A stretch of DNA of 64,000 bases from Anaeramoeba flamelloides (Eukaryota; Metamonada; Anaeramoebidae). Shown one piece after another: positions 34,254 to 48,116 of the stretch. The stretch lies in NCBI GenBank assembly GCA_027625915.1, contig JANTQA010000023.1:23994001-24058000 (forward strand). The letters are read 5' to 3'. The position numbers and the translations under genes are program-made. How positions within the stretch are numbered: position 1 is the first letter of the stretch; each line of letters starts with the position of its first letter. The notes under the pieces were generated by a model. That model saw nothing but the letters and a program-made list of their open reading frames with translations. It did no database searches and was not told where the DNA came from.

Positions 34254-35303
34254 TCGAACTTGACCAAATATTTTTTCTTTCTCTTTGGATCGTTGAAAAG
34301 ATCCGTTTTTGTCAAAATAAAGAATAAAAAAGATTTGTTCTTTTTGTAATGTTTTTTGTTTGAAAGGATTAAAATTGTTATATTGGGGGAAAATATAAAA
34401 AATAAAAATGTCAAGTTTGTTTTGGAACAAGTTTTTTCCAGGATTACAGGTGTTGAACTACACCCTATTTTTTGCAAAACAAAACAATAGTTTTTTCCAA
34501 AGAAGTAAATGTACTTTTTCATCTGAAGATTGCAATTCAAAATCAATATTATTGTCACATAAATGTTCCCAAAGAATACACTCCACAATAATAAAATCTT
34601 GTTCATAATGACAAAATTATCAACGAAGAAAATCATTTTTTCTCTTCGAATTTTTTTTTCAATTGTAAAATATGAAACTTTTTGAAAAACAAGTTGCAAG
34701 AATAATACTAATAATTATTGTTAATTTGTGTAATTTTCTTGAAAAGAGTTTAATACTCTGTAAGAAGGAGACAAAGATACAACTCAATGAGAATGTTTTT
34801 TTTTTCAATTCAAAAAATATTTGTAACATTAACAATTTATCAAAAACACAAAACGAGTTTATGAACATAATAATACATTTTTTTTTTTTGAATTGTAAAT
34901 GACTATTCATCACATTTAGACCAACTTTCAATGAAACCCTTGTATTTCTAAGGACTTAATGACAGTTTTTTATTTTATTAGGTATTTATCTGAGAAATAA
35001 ATCAAAAACAGAAGAGACACTTGTTTATTTTTTTATTATTCCACGAAATCTTATTTTTAACGATTTGAAAACAATCAACAATGACCAAACTTAATATTGG
35101 CTAGATTTACCAAAGAGTATAGACACACTACAAAGGAAAAGATTTAACCATTCAAAACCCAATGATTAAAAATTGTGGAATATGAGATATTATTTTTTTT
35201 GTTCATCAGGCATCCAACTCTTGGTGAACCAAAAAGACACTCTTTATGAAATGATACTTTTCAGAACAATACAAATAATAAACAAATTACACACGAAACT
35301 CTA

Positions 35304-35563
35304 ATACTATTATTTTCCAATTAAAAAATGAAAATTTTTAGTTCACATTCCAAAAATATTTTCCTAGTTTATAAGTGGAAGAAAATTCAAAGATCTTTAC
35401 AACATCGTTTAGAAATGATATTTTTAGGCAAAAATTAAGCTTCCTTCTTGAACCCTAAGACAAAATTTTTACTCTGCTAATTTGGTTGTAATAGCGAATA
35501 ATTAATATCTATTTTGGAAAGTGAAATAAAAATTTTCAATTATTAATTGGAAAATAACAGTAA
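35304..35563. repeat. Family C MITE, copy 2
   Basis: Bounded by TACTATTATTTTCCAATTAA and ATTAATTGGAAAATAACAGTA; the interior is the reverse orientation relative to copy 1 (CAAAGATCTTTACAACATCG). Confidence 0.75.
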
Positions 35564-35638
35564 TAATAATTGGCTTTGTTCTGGAAATCGTCTTGCTGTT
35601 TGGTTAAATTTACTTTTGTCAACTGATCTTGGCTTTTT

Positions 35639-36188
35639 GTTTACAATCCCTGAAACTGGAAAAAAGATTATCTTGTATTGGGTGTGTCAACTTGTTATTT
35701 TAGTTCTTAGCTGATCGATCCACAACTAAGTTTGGATCTTATAGATGGTTGAAAAATGCTATTTTTGTCATTTTATTTTTTTTTTTTCCGAAATCCAGAT
35801 TGATGAGTCTAAGATTAATTAATTGAAAGATATTTAATTAGAAATTGAGTTTTTTGTTTTCTGTGTTGAAATTTTTATTTACACTTTGTATTATTTGATG
35901 CTTGTAAAAAAAAATTTTTTTTATTTACTCCTAATTCTGTAAAAGGAAAATGATAATTTCAATTGACAACCCAAAAATTAACACTTTCAATTCAATACCT
36001 TCCAATCAATTAATCTTAGACTCATCAATCTGGATTTCGGAAAAAAAAAAATAAAATGACAAAAATAGCATTTTTCAACCATCTATACGATCCAAACTTA
36101 GTTGTGAATCGATCAGCTAAGAACCAAAATAACAAGTTGCCACGCCCAATACAAGATAATCTTTTTTCCAGTTTCAGGGATTGTAAAC
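35639..36188. mobile_element. Foldback element with near-identical 185 bp arms
   Basis: The left arm (about 35639-35830) starts GTTTACAATCCCTGAAACTG and ends near GAGTCTAAGATTAATTAATT. The right arm (about 36000-36188) is its reverse complement with only a handful of differences. The loop is about 170 bp and non-coding. I could not call a target-site duplication. High arm identity suggests recent insertion or recent arm conversion. Confidence 0.75.
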
Positions 36189-36862
36189 CTTAACTATAAG
36201 AAAAAATCGGAAAAAAAAAAACAATAATATAAAATGCGTCTTTTCAATTACTTTTATGATCGAATCTTCTCTTTTCGATTGATAATTAGAAAACGAAACT
36301 CACTCTATTGGACAAAACTTTTACAGTTGATGCTTAAGGTATCTACGAATGTACAAAATCTAAAAGTGGATCAAAAAAATATAGTTTTTCATTTTTTTCA
36401 TAAAAGTTTTTCAAATTTTTACATTCTTTTTTAATAATTTTTTCCCCTAAATTCAAATAATGTTCAGAATTAGTTAAAAAAGATCATTTTTACAAGAATA
36501 TGGCTTATTTGAAAACAACTGTCCTCTTATTAAAATGTTCAATTTACTTTCTTTAATTAATTATTTTCTCATACGATAGCAACATTATTTGATCCAAACC
36601 AGGATTCTTATTGATGTAATAACTCGCACAATTGCTTTGAAGAACAATTAACTTTTTGTACATGACTGTGAAAGAATGTCAAATTCAAAATCAAGAATTC
36701 CGAATTATCAAAATCTTTTTGAAGATATCTAAGGTTCTTTTTTTATCTTTTATTATCGCAACACAATTAGTTTCACGATGAAATGGACTGTAATTAAGAT
36801 ATATTCACAATTAAAGGTAAATCATATTAGTGGCAATCAATTAAAAAGGAACCGAAAAATTC

Positions 36863-37055
36863 ACAATCAGTTTCAAATTTAAGTCTCAAACTTTCACAAA
36901 AAATTACGACAAAAAAAAAACAAAAATTAAGGCAGAAAATTCAAATTTTATTAAATTAATTTGTATAAAAAAAAAATTCGAAAAAAATGTACTTTAAATT
37001 TAGGATTTTTTTGTGCCTTAAATTTTAATGAAAGTTTGTATTATAAAGTGTAACC
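36863..37055. mobile_element. Decayed copy of the short palindromic MITE
   Basis: CACAATCAGTTTCAAATTTAAG with AAACTTTCAC at the left, and GTGCCTTAAATTTT...GAAAGTTTGTA at the right, correspond to the copy at 26213. The termini are degraded. Confidence 0.55.
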
Positions 37056-37530
37056 AACTATATTGTTTTTTTTTTTTTTTCGGTAACAAAAACTTCCAGC
37101 ATCCATTGTATACATTAACTTTGAAATTTGTGTAAAAAAAATTAACTTATTATAAAAAATTGAAATAGCTGAAATAATATCTTTTGAATTTTTTTCATAT
37201 CTAATAAATCATCGAAAACTTATTAGAATTATATTTTGATTTTTTCTCATAATAAATAATAATAACAAGAATTAAAGAAGGGGGTATTATTAAGAAGTCA
37301 ATAAAATCAAGCTAGATCAATTTTTTTTTTTTTTTTTTTGAATATATATTTTTTCTTATAGAATGTACAAATTAACACCATTGAAACAATTAATTAATAC
37401 GATTAATTTTTTTTTAATCCAAATACAGATATTTTCAATATAAAAATTTAAAAAAGTAACCCATTATTTTTTTTAACAGTTGAGTTATTTTTTAAAAGTG
37501 ATAAAAAAATTGTGGAAAAAAAGTGAAACA

Positions 37531-37919
37531 GGAAAAAAAGTTCAACACGGTTTTTAATTGGGAAAATTACTGAAAATGAAAAGATTGATCAAGTAAAAGA
37601 AGACATAAATAAATAAAGACAAAATGAAGTATTCGCAACAATTACAGTTTTATTAATACTATCTTTTAGTATGAACTTTTCTTTGGTTGTTCAATTATTA
37701 AAATATTGTTCAAAAAATTGACTATTTTTGAGATCCCCAAAACCACGACACCAATAATTTCGATAAATCAAGTAGATTAAAACTGTTTTTTTGTTGGGTG
37801 GATTATAAATAATATAATGGATTATTATTTGAAGTTTAATTGATTTCTTCTTTTACTTGATCAATCTTTTCATTTTTAGTAATTTTTTCAATTAAAAAAC
37901 ACGTTGAACTTTTTTTCCC
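37531..37919. repeat. Family D TIR element, copy 3
   Basis: The left end GGAAAAAAAGTTCAACACGG and the right end CACGTTGAACTTTTTTTCCC are nearly perfect inverted repeats. This is the best preserved copy. Confidence 0.8.
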
Positions 37920-38929
37920 GTTTCAATTTTTTCCAAAATGGTAATAATTTTTATATAGACGAAAACTCAACTGGTGATCAAAAAAATTTATTTAGTTATT
38001 ATCATTAATTGATATTTAAATTCAAATCTTAACAAATGAAATTAATATGGGTTCAGGCCATTAAAAAAAATCAAAACTTCAAGAAGTTAAACAGAGTTTA
38101 TCAATAAAATTCAGATTTTTCAAGGAAAATTTTTATTCTTAAAAGTTAGTAAAAAGTCATATTCTTGTTTTTTCAAAAAATGAAAATAATTAACAAAAAA
38201 TTTTCACTTTTAAAAAAATGTTTTAACTAATTGCTAAATCTTATTTAGAAGAATATTTATATCAATTTGTATTATTTTTTTGGAATATAAAAAAATAATT
38301 TTTAAAATTTATGAATATAATTACCTAATTCCCAAATACCCGAAGAAAATTGTACTTTGAATGATTAAATTTTATATTAAAATAAAAACATTATTTATTC
38401 TGTAAATTTGAATTTTTATTAAAAGAATACTATTTCAAAATATACTTAATATTATCAAGTTAGAAATACTACCCACTCTTAAGATTAGAGTGTACTTAAA
38501 TTTCTTATAAAAGATATCTTTATTAAAACAACATCCGAATAATTAAAAATTTCTATTTTAACAATTTAACTACAACCAAATGAATTATATAAATAAAGAA
38601 AAGAGTTCTCTATATTAATATTCATGATAATAAAAAACCTTTCATGATATAATATGGATGAAAATAGTTATAAAAATTGTAAAAAAATTATATATAAAAA
38701 GAAATAAATTCTAATTAATATTTTTCTTTTTTATTAAAAAAAAAAAAAATATGAACTCACTAAAAAATTGTTCTTAACTGGGGTTTCTTATAAGAACATA
38801 ATTTTATATTTATTCTTTTCATTTTTATAGAAAAGATATCCACTTGCTATAATATTGCCTAAATTATATTAATGATAAAAAACTCTAAATAAAAGTTTAA
38901 TTTTTCAATAAGTACTATCAAATGACGTA

Positions 38930-39440
38930 TAGTGCCTATGTTTTTTGAGGTTTTCTGTTTTATTGGTAAATCTATTGATTTTCCAAATAAACAGAATAAT
39001 AAAGAAAAAATAAGGGTGTTTGCCCTGAATTCAAAAGAATTCCAGAAAATCTTTGGTTTTATTAAATACTTTTCCATTCTAGAAAATTTAACAACAGTTT
39101 TTTTAATTTATGAAATAAATTGAAAATTAAATAATTTTTCAGTTTATTTTTCAAATTTGCAAAATCTTATCGAAATGTCTAGATTTTCTTGATTTTTTCT
39201 GTTTTATTTTAAAAATATATTCATTTTAGTTAGGTTTTTTTTTTTTGAGTTTTTTAGTTATTTGTTAAATCAATAGATTTTCCTTAGGTTTTTTTTTTTA
39301 CTTTTTGAAATAAACCAAAAATTTATTAAAATTTTCTGTTTATTTCAAAAAGTAAATAAACCTAGAAAACTTCACAAATAAATAGAAAACCTCAAAAAAA
39401 CCTAGAACACATCAGAAATAAACAGAAAACACAAGAAAAA
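38930..39440. repeat. Small cluster of short palindromes (same types as 50.3-51.85 kb)
   Basis: Contains the TAAATCTATTGATTTTCC and AATAAACCAAAAATTTATT type stems and repeated AAACCTAGAA..CA spacers, matching the larger cluster near 51 kb. Confidence 0.6.
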
Positions 39441-39632
39441 CCAAACATTAACATATAATAATACTATTAAATCACCCGGCTTCAATAATAATAATGAATG
39501 AATGAAGATAATTTTTTATTACGATACAAAAACAACATTAATAAAAACTGAATATCACCATTAACAATTATTAATATTTTGATCTGTCAGAGTGAAAGAT
39601 TATTTCCTCAAGTATTTTATACAGACTTCCCA

Positions 39633-40062
39633 AGTCTACCATAAAATTGTAAATAAAACACAATTTATTTTTCTATTCCTATTTTACATTTTCAAAAAAT
39701 TTGGAAATAAGAGTTATTGTTCAAAATATAATTTTCAATAAATGAGCTATTATTCAAATTTTTGGAAATTTAAAAAAAAAAAAATCGAATACTCATGAAG
39801 CACTTAAAAATATTATTCAAAAAATGTAAATTTTTAAAGATCAGTAAATATTGATATTTTTTTGTGCTTTTTTGGACTGATAATTTTTAACTTTCATGGG
39901 ATCTTGAATTTTTTGTTTTTTGATTTTCCAAAATTTGAATAATAGCTCATTTATTAAAATTTTATTTTGAATAATAACTCTTATTTCCGAATTTTTCGAA
40001 AATGTAAAATAGGAATGGAAAAATAAATTTTGTTTTATTTACAATTTTATGGTAGATTTGTA
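39633..40062. mobile_element. Foldback element, about 140 bp arms
   Basis: The left arm starts TCTACCATAAAATTGTAAAT and runs through CCTATTTTACATTTTC and GGAAATAAGAGTTATT to TTTTTGGAAAT. The right arm (about 39920-40062) is its reverse complement at roughly 90 percent by eye. A non-coding loop of about 140 bp lies between. Confidence 0.75.
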
Positions 40063-40723
40063 ACTGCTATAATTCTTATTTTGATCAGAAAATCTTTTAA
40101 TTTTCGTAATAAAAACCAGAATCAAAAAAAAAACAAGATTTTTCATCTTGTCATAAATTAAAGAAATTAATATAAATCACAGATTTTACACAATTCTTTC
40201 AAATAATAGGCAAGCTAAAGATAAAAAGGTTAACTTTTAATACTCACATTTCAATGAAAAAAAAAAAAAGAAAAAAAAAAAAAAAAAAGAAAAACTATAA
40301 AATCTAGAACACTTGGCAACTGGTTCAAAATAGCTGTAAGCTCTATTAATTGACTTAAAATTTCATTTAAAATTACAAAAAAATAAAAAAAAAAAAAAAA
40401 AATCTAAAGTGTATAAATTTTATTTATTTATTTATTCCAAAGGCAATTTCAATTCAAATTCCCATTAGAAATTTAATTATCATATCTAATAAAATAATTT
40501 AAATGTATAGGATTTCAGGTTAATGAATTGGAATCCAAAAAAATCTTTCTAATAATTGAACTATTTATATTCATAATATATATATTTATAAATCTACATA
40601 TCTATGTATATATTATAAGAACACAAGAGAAATCCATGTAAATTTAAAAAACAATTTGGAATTATTTTTTTTCAAAAAACCGAACAAAATTTCTCAAAAA
40701 TATTCTTTTATTTATTGAAAAGT

Positions 40724-41836
40724 TTAATTTTTGATACTAACTTTTTTAAAAGTTGGAATTGTCAAATTTTCAAGAGTGTAAGTAGATTTGCTATTGAATT
40801 TCAATTGCTTTTTTCCAATTTCGTGGTTTCGTAATTCAACTTTAATTCTCTCAAGCAGTAAATCAATAGCTACTTTATTACTGGCGCCTCTGAGAATAAT
40901 AACATCAGCAAATTTTCTTTTCTATTAATGGGTTAATAAGCAATTGTGATGAAAAGATAGAAAGTATAAAAGGAGATCAAAATAAACATTGACACAGAGA
41001 AGTTAACATTAAAAGGTTGGATGGTTGGAAAAAAAAAATAGAAAGGGGGATAATTACAGGAACAACAAAACTCTCAAAGCCAGGCTTGACAAATCTAAGG
41101 TATTGCTCAATCACGCCTTTCAAAGTTCTTCCTCTTTCACTTGTATCTCTTAAGATTCTTCTAGATAATCGTATATCACTGTCAACATCGACAAAGATCT
41201 TCATATCATACAAATCTCTCAATTCCTTTGTTTCGAATGTGAAAATACCCTCAATTAAGATGACGTCTCCAGAGACTTGGTGAGTTTTTTTGGTTCGCGA
41301 GTGGGTAACAAAATCATAGTCTGGGCATTGGATAACCTTTCCCTGCTTGAGCTCCCTTAATTTTTCTGTTAATAAACCAAGATCAATGGCGAGAGGGGAA
41401 TCAAAGTTATAGTTACCACAGTCCTTTCTCTGTTCCTCGGTTAAAGGTTTGTAAAACCAGTCTTGTGCAATAATATCTACCTTTTTTCCTTTTAGCTGTT
41501 TGATGATCTCACGACACACAGACGTCTTTCCAGAAGCAGAGCCTTTGGGGTTCATTTTTATTTTTGTAAGAAGGTTTTGTCAAGAGAAAAGGAGTGTGTT
41601 TTGAAAATTTATTTAAATTTGTTTTGAAGGCACATTTGAAGCATTCAAGAGATTAATTTTTTTTTTTTTTTTTTTACTGTTTTTAAAAATGTTTCAAAAA
41701 TAAAAATCTAATGTAAAATCTTACCTCCACATACCCCAATCAATAAAGTTTCAGGCTTTACAAAAGGCTTTGTTTCTTTATTGAACATCATTTCAAGTTG
41801 AGATGGTAAATAGTTTTGGTTTGGGAGAGAAGTCAT
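40724..41836 (-). CDS. UCK: Uridine-cytidine kinase (three exons, complete)
   Basis: Phosphorylates uridine or cytidine to UMP or CMP in pyrimidine salvage, in the cytosol. Exons 41725-41836, 41058-41542 and 40724-40921 join in phases 1 and 0 into 264 residues, the normal length for the family. The P-loop GVCGGSASGKTS (34-45) spans the first intron. Family signatures follow: QDWFYKPL with the catalytic Asp, NFDSPLAID, PDYDFVTHSR (uridine-binding), VILIEGIF, and SRRILRDTSERGR (lid). The third exon supplies KFADVIILRG..NKVAIDLLLERI, the usual C-terminal block. The introns are 182 and 136 bp. The unspliced middle frame begins with a spurious ATG inside intron 1, and an ORF call would lose both ends. 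Confidence 0.95.
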
Positions 41837-43412
41837 TTATTTCGAAAAATTTAAAATGAAAAAAGTTGATGATCAGAGAAAATCTTTTTATTCTTTTTCT
41901 TGTTAAAAAAAAATGAATTTTCATTTTGTAGAAATTTCTTGAGAGAATTCGTTTTTTGCTTTTTAGTATTGTTAATGTAGAACAGTGAAAAAAAGTCCTT
42001 ATTCATGGAGTTGTATTAATTTTGTAAAAAATAATATTACGTAATAAAAGAATCTCCTTTTTCTCAATTTCTTTTTGCCTTGAAAATATTAAATTGTTAA
42101 GTGTTCTATTAATTTTAAACCCCAAGTAAAGAGTATTATTATTGATTTTAAATCTTGAAAAGCAATGTTTGACAACAATTGTCAAGACTTTTTTGTATTT
42201 CCATCATCCAAGAAAAACCCCATATTGATTACAATTATGTATTATTAGTTTTACAGCATTTTGATTTTAAATTCAAGAGATTTTGTGAACACATAATCGG
42301 TTCCTTACTATTAGGAGTCATATAAAAACTTTTTAAAAAAGTCAAAAATTATAATTGGAATGTATTTTTTTTTCAAAGGGATAAAATTTGAACCTTGCTA
42401 TTTTGCCACAATTTTAACATATAACATTTAAAAATGATATTGATAAATTCTATACAACTAAAATTGATGATTTTGATGATTTACAGTCAATTTTTTTTAT
42501 TATTGTTTGTTTTTGAATAATAAAAGGGTGGCTTTGGACACTTCCTTTTCATTTGGTTTTTCTTTTTTAAAAATAGAGTATTCTCAGAAATAGATTATAA
42601 TTGGTTATCATTATTGGTTTGGTTGTTTTTTTTTTTATTGTATACTTCAGTACATATGAGCAACTAATAATCCGAAATAAAACGAATATTTCAAAATAGA
42701 TTACACTAAACGAAAATGTAATTTCATTCCCTTTTATGGTTCCAATACCATTAACTCTGACAAATGTTGGAAACAGAATTGGATGGTTTGCCTGGTTTTA
42801 TTATTGTGAATTCAATTTTAATGATGGTAGAAAGTTCAAAACATTACACTAATTGATACATTCAAATATATCGCTACAGTGATCAAAATAATTAAGGTAT
42901 AAACTAAAATCTGTGTTTTAAAATATATCCGTACTTTTTTTAACTTCTTGTTCCAAAGCAACATCCAATTTACTAACAAATAGTATACCTAAGTTCAAAT
43001 TAATTTTGATAGTAAAAGTCTTGATATTAAAAGTAAAATTTAAATTAGGAATGAAATTAGTTGCAATTTTTATATAATTTTCTTAGTATTTTATGAATTT
43101 TTTGTTTTTTTGGACAATAAAAATTATATCAAAATTTATTCTATTTTTGAGATAAATTTTCTTATTTGATCCGTTCATTTTTGAATTTCACTTTAAATAA
43201 TACTACTTTAAGAAACCAAGATCTTATTTAATTAGGGTTAATTATTCGTTTCTTTGTTTGGTTGATGTAGAGGTCTTCTATAACAAAAAAACAGGCTTTT
43301 TATTTTGAAACAATGTATTAACTTTTTTTGCAAGTTTCTTTTGACAACAGTATATAATTTTTTCCTTCATTTTCCGTTTTAGAAATGTTTTTAAAAAGTT
43401 TGAAATAACCGT

Positions 43413-43803
43413 TGGGTAAAAAAGTGAAACACGGTTTTTAATTGGGAAAATTACAGAAGACTAAAAGAAAAATCTATTAAAAGAAGAAACTAATTAACTT
43501 CAAATTATAATCCAATAAATTATTTCCAATCAAACCAACAAACACAACTTAAATCTACTTTCATATCAAAAATATTTGTGTGATTTAGGAGACTACCAAA
43601 ATATTCAATTTTTTAAACAAATTTTTACTAATTTATCGATTAAAGAAAAACTCCATCAAAAGATTGAATTAACAAAACTATTATTTTATTGAATCCTTCA
43701 TTTCGTATTTATTTTATTTATTTAATTCTTTTTTTTTTTATTTATCTAACTTCTCTTTTTCACTAAGGCTCCCATTTAAAAATATTGTTTAATTTTTTTT
43801 TCC
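43413..43803. repeat. Family D TIR element, copy 4 (diverged)
   Basis: AAAAAGTGAAACACGGTTTTTAATTGGG-type left end (split here to its parts AAGTGAAACACGG and TTTTTAATTGGG). The interior is in reverse orientation (CAATCAAACCAAC, CTACTTTCATAT). The right end is eroded. Confidence 0.55.
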
Positions 43804-45765
43804 TGAATAGTAAAGGATTTTATTGGCTTAATTGTGAAGAAACTTAGTAAAATTGGTTTGACTTGAAAATCCTCTTTCTATTTTGTTATTTTAATTGTTG
43901 AGCACCTAGATTACAAAAATGTAAAATTGAATTAAAAATTTTATTAAGTGACTAACCTCAATTAAATTTTTTGATCTAAAACTTAATATAGATTGGGAAA
44001 TTTGTTTTGCCAATTACTTAAATTTGAAAACACCAATTATTTTTCAATATTAATTATATTTCTTGATAAAGAATCATTATTTAGAAATTCAACAAAAAAA
44101 AAATAAACTAAAATAGTCCCTTAAATTTATTAGATTTTATCTTTATAAATCCAAAAAAAATTATAAATGATTTTTTTTTTGTTCAATTTCTTTTTTTAGA
44201 AATTCGATACCCCCACTTTCAAAACTACCCTTCACAAAGAATATTTTGAAATTCAATTAATTTTAATAAGTTTCTTTACATTTACGAATATATAATTCTT
44301 TCCACCATTTTATCTAAAATAGAGTTTATTAAATTGACAAAAGAAAATTAAATTAAAAGGATTAAGAGGCAAGTAGTTATAATCCACACCAAATGGAAAA
44401 GTGCCAGATTTTTTCTAAAGATTATTTTAAACTTAATAAATTATTTTCTTTCAAAAATTTAGAGAAATTATTAAATAATTTATTAAAAGAGTTCATTTTT
44501 TCCATTTTTTTTTTTGAAGAAAGAAGATCTTGAAATATTATTTGTTGAATTTTTGAATCATAAAACAAAAAGAAAAATTTGCAAAACTGTTTTATTTTTA
44601 AGAAAATCTCACTTTTAATACTTTCACATAGTTTATTTCAACAGCTATAATTAGAATTTAATCTTATTTTAAAAATACCAGAAAATTAAATAAAATATTG
44701 AATCCTTGAAGAGCTATATGGATTTTTTAAATATCCAAAAAAATTTCCTTTTTATTAATAATATTTATTTAATTTTTTTGGAATTTAAAAGTTTAGGAAA
44801 TATATTTTTTTCAAATACTAAGAGTATAAACAACAAAATTTATTTTTTTAAATAAGTTATTTGATAATATTTTGAATTTTTTATAAAAAAAAATAACAGA
44901 TTTTAATTTTATTAAATTTTTAAATATTTTAAGAAATTTGAGAAATAATAGTAAAAGTCGATAGATACTTTTTATACTTTAGTTATTATCATCTCACTGA
45001 TATAATTAAGATTTTTTTAATTAATTATTAATTTAGAAATAATCAATTCAAAAGCATCTCTTTATAACAGAAGTTGAATTTTTTAAAAATTTTAAGAAAC
45101 TATTTTGGGACAATTTTTAATTTAATATTTTTGTTGTCCATGTTAGATTTTATTTTTTTGGTTAAAAAAAAATAAAAAATTGATTCTGTTTCTACTTCTC
45201 ATAAATAAATTATATTTATTTCAAGTTTCAAATAATTATAGATTTATATTTTTGAATTAAACATCTATTTATACATTTACTATTTAAAAACATAGTTATT
45301 TTAGTTTTATGGTATATTTATGTTACTAATTCCTGATGATAGGTTTTTGACTATTGAAAAGTTGTAATATATTTACAAAATCATTGGAAATAATTCTTTC
45401 AGATATTTAAATAACTATTCTTATTAGAAACTCGAATTTAAGAGTATATTTAATCAATAGACCCAATGTTGGTTATGAAACAATATAGAAAACTGTAAAA
45501 ATTTATAAAATACGAATTCAAAAAAAGTTAATGAATATTGAGATTAGTACATTTCACAAACAACTAATAAAAAATTTACATTAATGCCGGTCTTCAATGA
45601 AAAATTTAAAAAATCTTATTTTTAACCAATTTAAAAACAATGATCCAAAAATATTTTCAGGTTCAATCTTTTCTACAAATTCTTTTCTCTGTGAATTTTA
45701 ATTTTTCTTTTATTAGTTTTTTTTTTAAAAATTATAATGATTATCTAGAAATTGAAATTATATTA

Positions 45766-45961
45766 CATTCATCTTCAAATTTAAGACACAAACTTTCAAC
45801 AAAATTTAAAACATAAATAAAATCTCCAATTAAGGTACAAAATTTGTATTTTTTTATACAAATGATTTTTCCTAGAATTTGGATTTTGTACCTTAATTTG
45901 AGATTTTTTTTTATGTTTTAAATTTCGTTGACAGTTTGTACCTTAAAAGTGGAAATGGCTG
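45766..45961. mobile_element. Short palindromic MITE, copy 3
   Basis: CATTCATCTTCAAATTTAAG at the left and CTTAAAAGTGGAAATGGCTG at the right, both next to TA. The inner words AATTAAGGTACAAAATTT and ACCTTAATTTGAGATT are inverted. Confidence 0.7.
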
Positions 45962-46291
45962 TAATAATATATTAAAAATTGATAATTCTATTTCTTCTAT
46001 ACAATTTTATTTGATAGAATAAATATCTTTTCAAATTATTTAAGTAAAGGTTGGGAAAGTCATATTGTTTTTTTCAAAATATTTTTTATGTGATAATTAT
46101 TTCACAAAAAAATCACAAAATTTTAAAAAAAGTTATTGATTATTTTCTCTAGTTACAATTTTTGTAGATGCTAAGTGAATAAGATTTCTTTATGAAATAG
46201 TAGCCCAAATAAGAAAATTAACATAGTGGGATCAATATTTTTGTTTCAATTTTTTATAAAAAAGAAAACTACCAAATTGATTTTTTTTCTT

Positions 46292-46548
46292 TTACTGATA
46301 TTTTCCAATTAATAAATGAAAATTTTAATTTTAATTTCCAAAATTTATCTAAATTATTACGGTTACAATCAAATTAAAAGAGTAAATATTCTATCTTAGA
46401 TTCTGATAAGGTAATTTAGTTAATGTCTAAAAATATCTATTCTAAATCGTTTGTTAAATATTTTATAGGGTTTAAACTAATTATTAACTAGAAAAATATT
46501 TCGGAATTTCAAATAAAAATTTTCATTTTTTAATTGGAAAATTATATT
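46292..46548. repeat. Family C MITE, copy 3
   Basis: TACTGATATTTTCCAATTAA at the left and TTTAATTGGAAAATTATA at the right. The interior CAATCAAATTAAAAGAGTAAA matches copy 1. Confidence 0.7.
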
Positions 46549-47170
46549 AATATAAAATTTTTTTACCTTGGTTATTAAAATTTCCTTCATTATTACACAA
46601 GAATTACTCTCCATTGCCATAAATATTAATTACAAGTTTTTTTTTCTTTCAAGTGATAATTCTTTTAGTTAACATAAAAAATGATTTTTTCAACTGATGG
46701 TAAAATATTATTATATTTGTTTGAAAAATTATCAAACAAATAATATTTTGAAAGTTATTTATCAATTTTACTTTGAAATTGAGTTTTTTGTTATAAGATG
46801 AAATTGATTTTTTCCAAAAAAAAATTTTCTTGAAGTTATTTAAGAATTAAGTTATTTTATTCTCAAAATTGAAAAGCAATTTTTTTACTTGCAAAAATGA
46901 TTTAAATTGTTACCTCAGCTCTTGTGAATAAGACCAAATAATGTGTTAAAAAATTTTTTCAATATTTAAAATTCGTCAACGATTTTTTTTCATTTTTTGA
47001 AACCCAGAAAACAACTTTTTTTCAAATACTTTAACAAATAAAAAAAATTTACTTCATAATAGATCTAAATTTCCTTTGATAAACTTTTATAAAACTTCAA
47101 ACAATTTTTCATTTATTTAATCTTATAAACCCCAATTAGTTTTATTTACTGAGATTTGTCTTGAAATATT

Positions 47171-47430
47171 AATACTGTTATTTTCCAATATATAAATGAA
47201 AATTTTTCTTTCAATTTCCAAAATGGACATTAATTATTTCGCCACAACAAAATTAGCAGAGTAAAAATTTTGTCTTATGGTTATCTAAGGAAACTTACTT
47301 TGTTGTCAAAAAATATCATTTCTCAAAGATATTTTTGTAAAGATCTTTGGGTTTTCTTTCAACTGATAAACTAGAAAAATATTTGGGTATGTGAACTAAA
47401 AATTTTCATTTTTTAATTGGAAAATAATAG
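47171..47430. repeat. Family C MITE, copy 4
   Basis: AATACTGTTATTTTCCAATA at the left and TTTAATTGGAAAATAATAGT at the right. The interior AAAATTAGCAGAGTAAAAAT and GTAAAGATCTTTGG match copy 1. Confidence 0.75.
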
Positions 47431-48116
47431 TAATTAAAAATAATAACCAAATAAAAAATTATCTCTTTCGCAAATCAATACTTTCCAACATAAAACTAAA
47501 AATAGTCTTTACTCAATTTTCAAGAATTGATTTATTTGTTAATAAAAATAATTAGTTACTTTTTTTCATTTTATATTGAAAATATGTGAATTTGTAATTT
47601 AAAAAATATACTCGAATTGATAAATTCTTTAAATGATATTAACTCATTCATTTCAGAAGTCAAAACACAAATTATAAAAAAATAATTTTATTGAAGGATC
47701 TTTTCAAGATTTCATTTTATTTTTAAAGAGTACCACTTGCTTAAAATAAAAATTTTACCAGGCAAAAAAATAATAAAGAAAAAAGTATGGATAACAGAAA
47801 ATCATAACATTGATAATCGTCAATTTTTAAATTAAAAAAAAAAAAAATTATCAAAATTTTCATTTATAAAATTAAAATACAAACACCGAAAAGTTTTCTT
47901 GTTTACAATAAAGGTTTGTAAAATAAATAAGACTGAAAACAAAAAAAAAGAACTTTAGATTCAGTGGGAAAAATCAAAAAATATAAGAATTTTTTTGGGA
48001 ATAAAATGTCAAAATGAAAATTATTTCATTAACTAGATTACAAACTATTTTAAATTCATTAAATTTAGATAATAATAATTCAATAATTTACTAATTTGTG
48101 AATTCATTATTTAATG

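Larger units (their letters stand above)
34254..40723. other. 6.5 kb intergenic region rich in palindromes
   Basis: Between the CH-protein start and the uridine kinase end. It contains family C (35304-35563), a young foldback (35639-36188), a MITE relic (36863-37055), family D (37531-37919), short palindromes (about 38930-39440), another foldback (39633-40062) and A-rich tracts (40256-40290, 40378-40402). Small frames here, such as 36234-36434, show no recognisable domain. Confidence 0.55.

Noticed and set aside
34254-34430. Upstream extension of the 1154-residue CH protein
   Set aside because: The first codon is TTG and no ATG lies before 34253; the extra residues are Phe/Lys-rich noise.
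40977-41555. A 192-residue uridine kinase as a stand-alone ORF
   Set aside because: It begins with an intronic ATG and ends in intron 2; the three-exon model restores the P-loop start and C-terminus.
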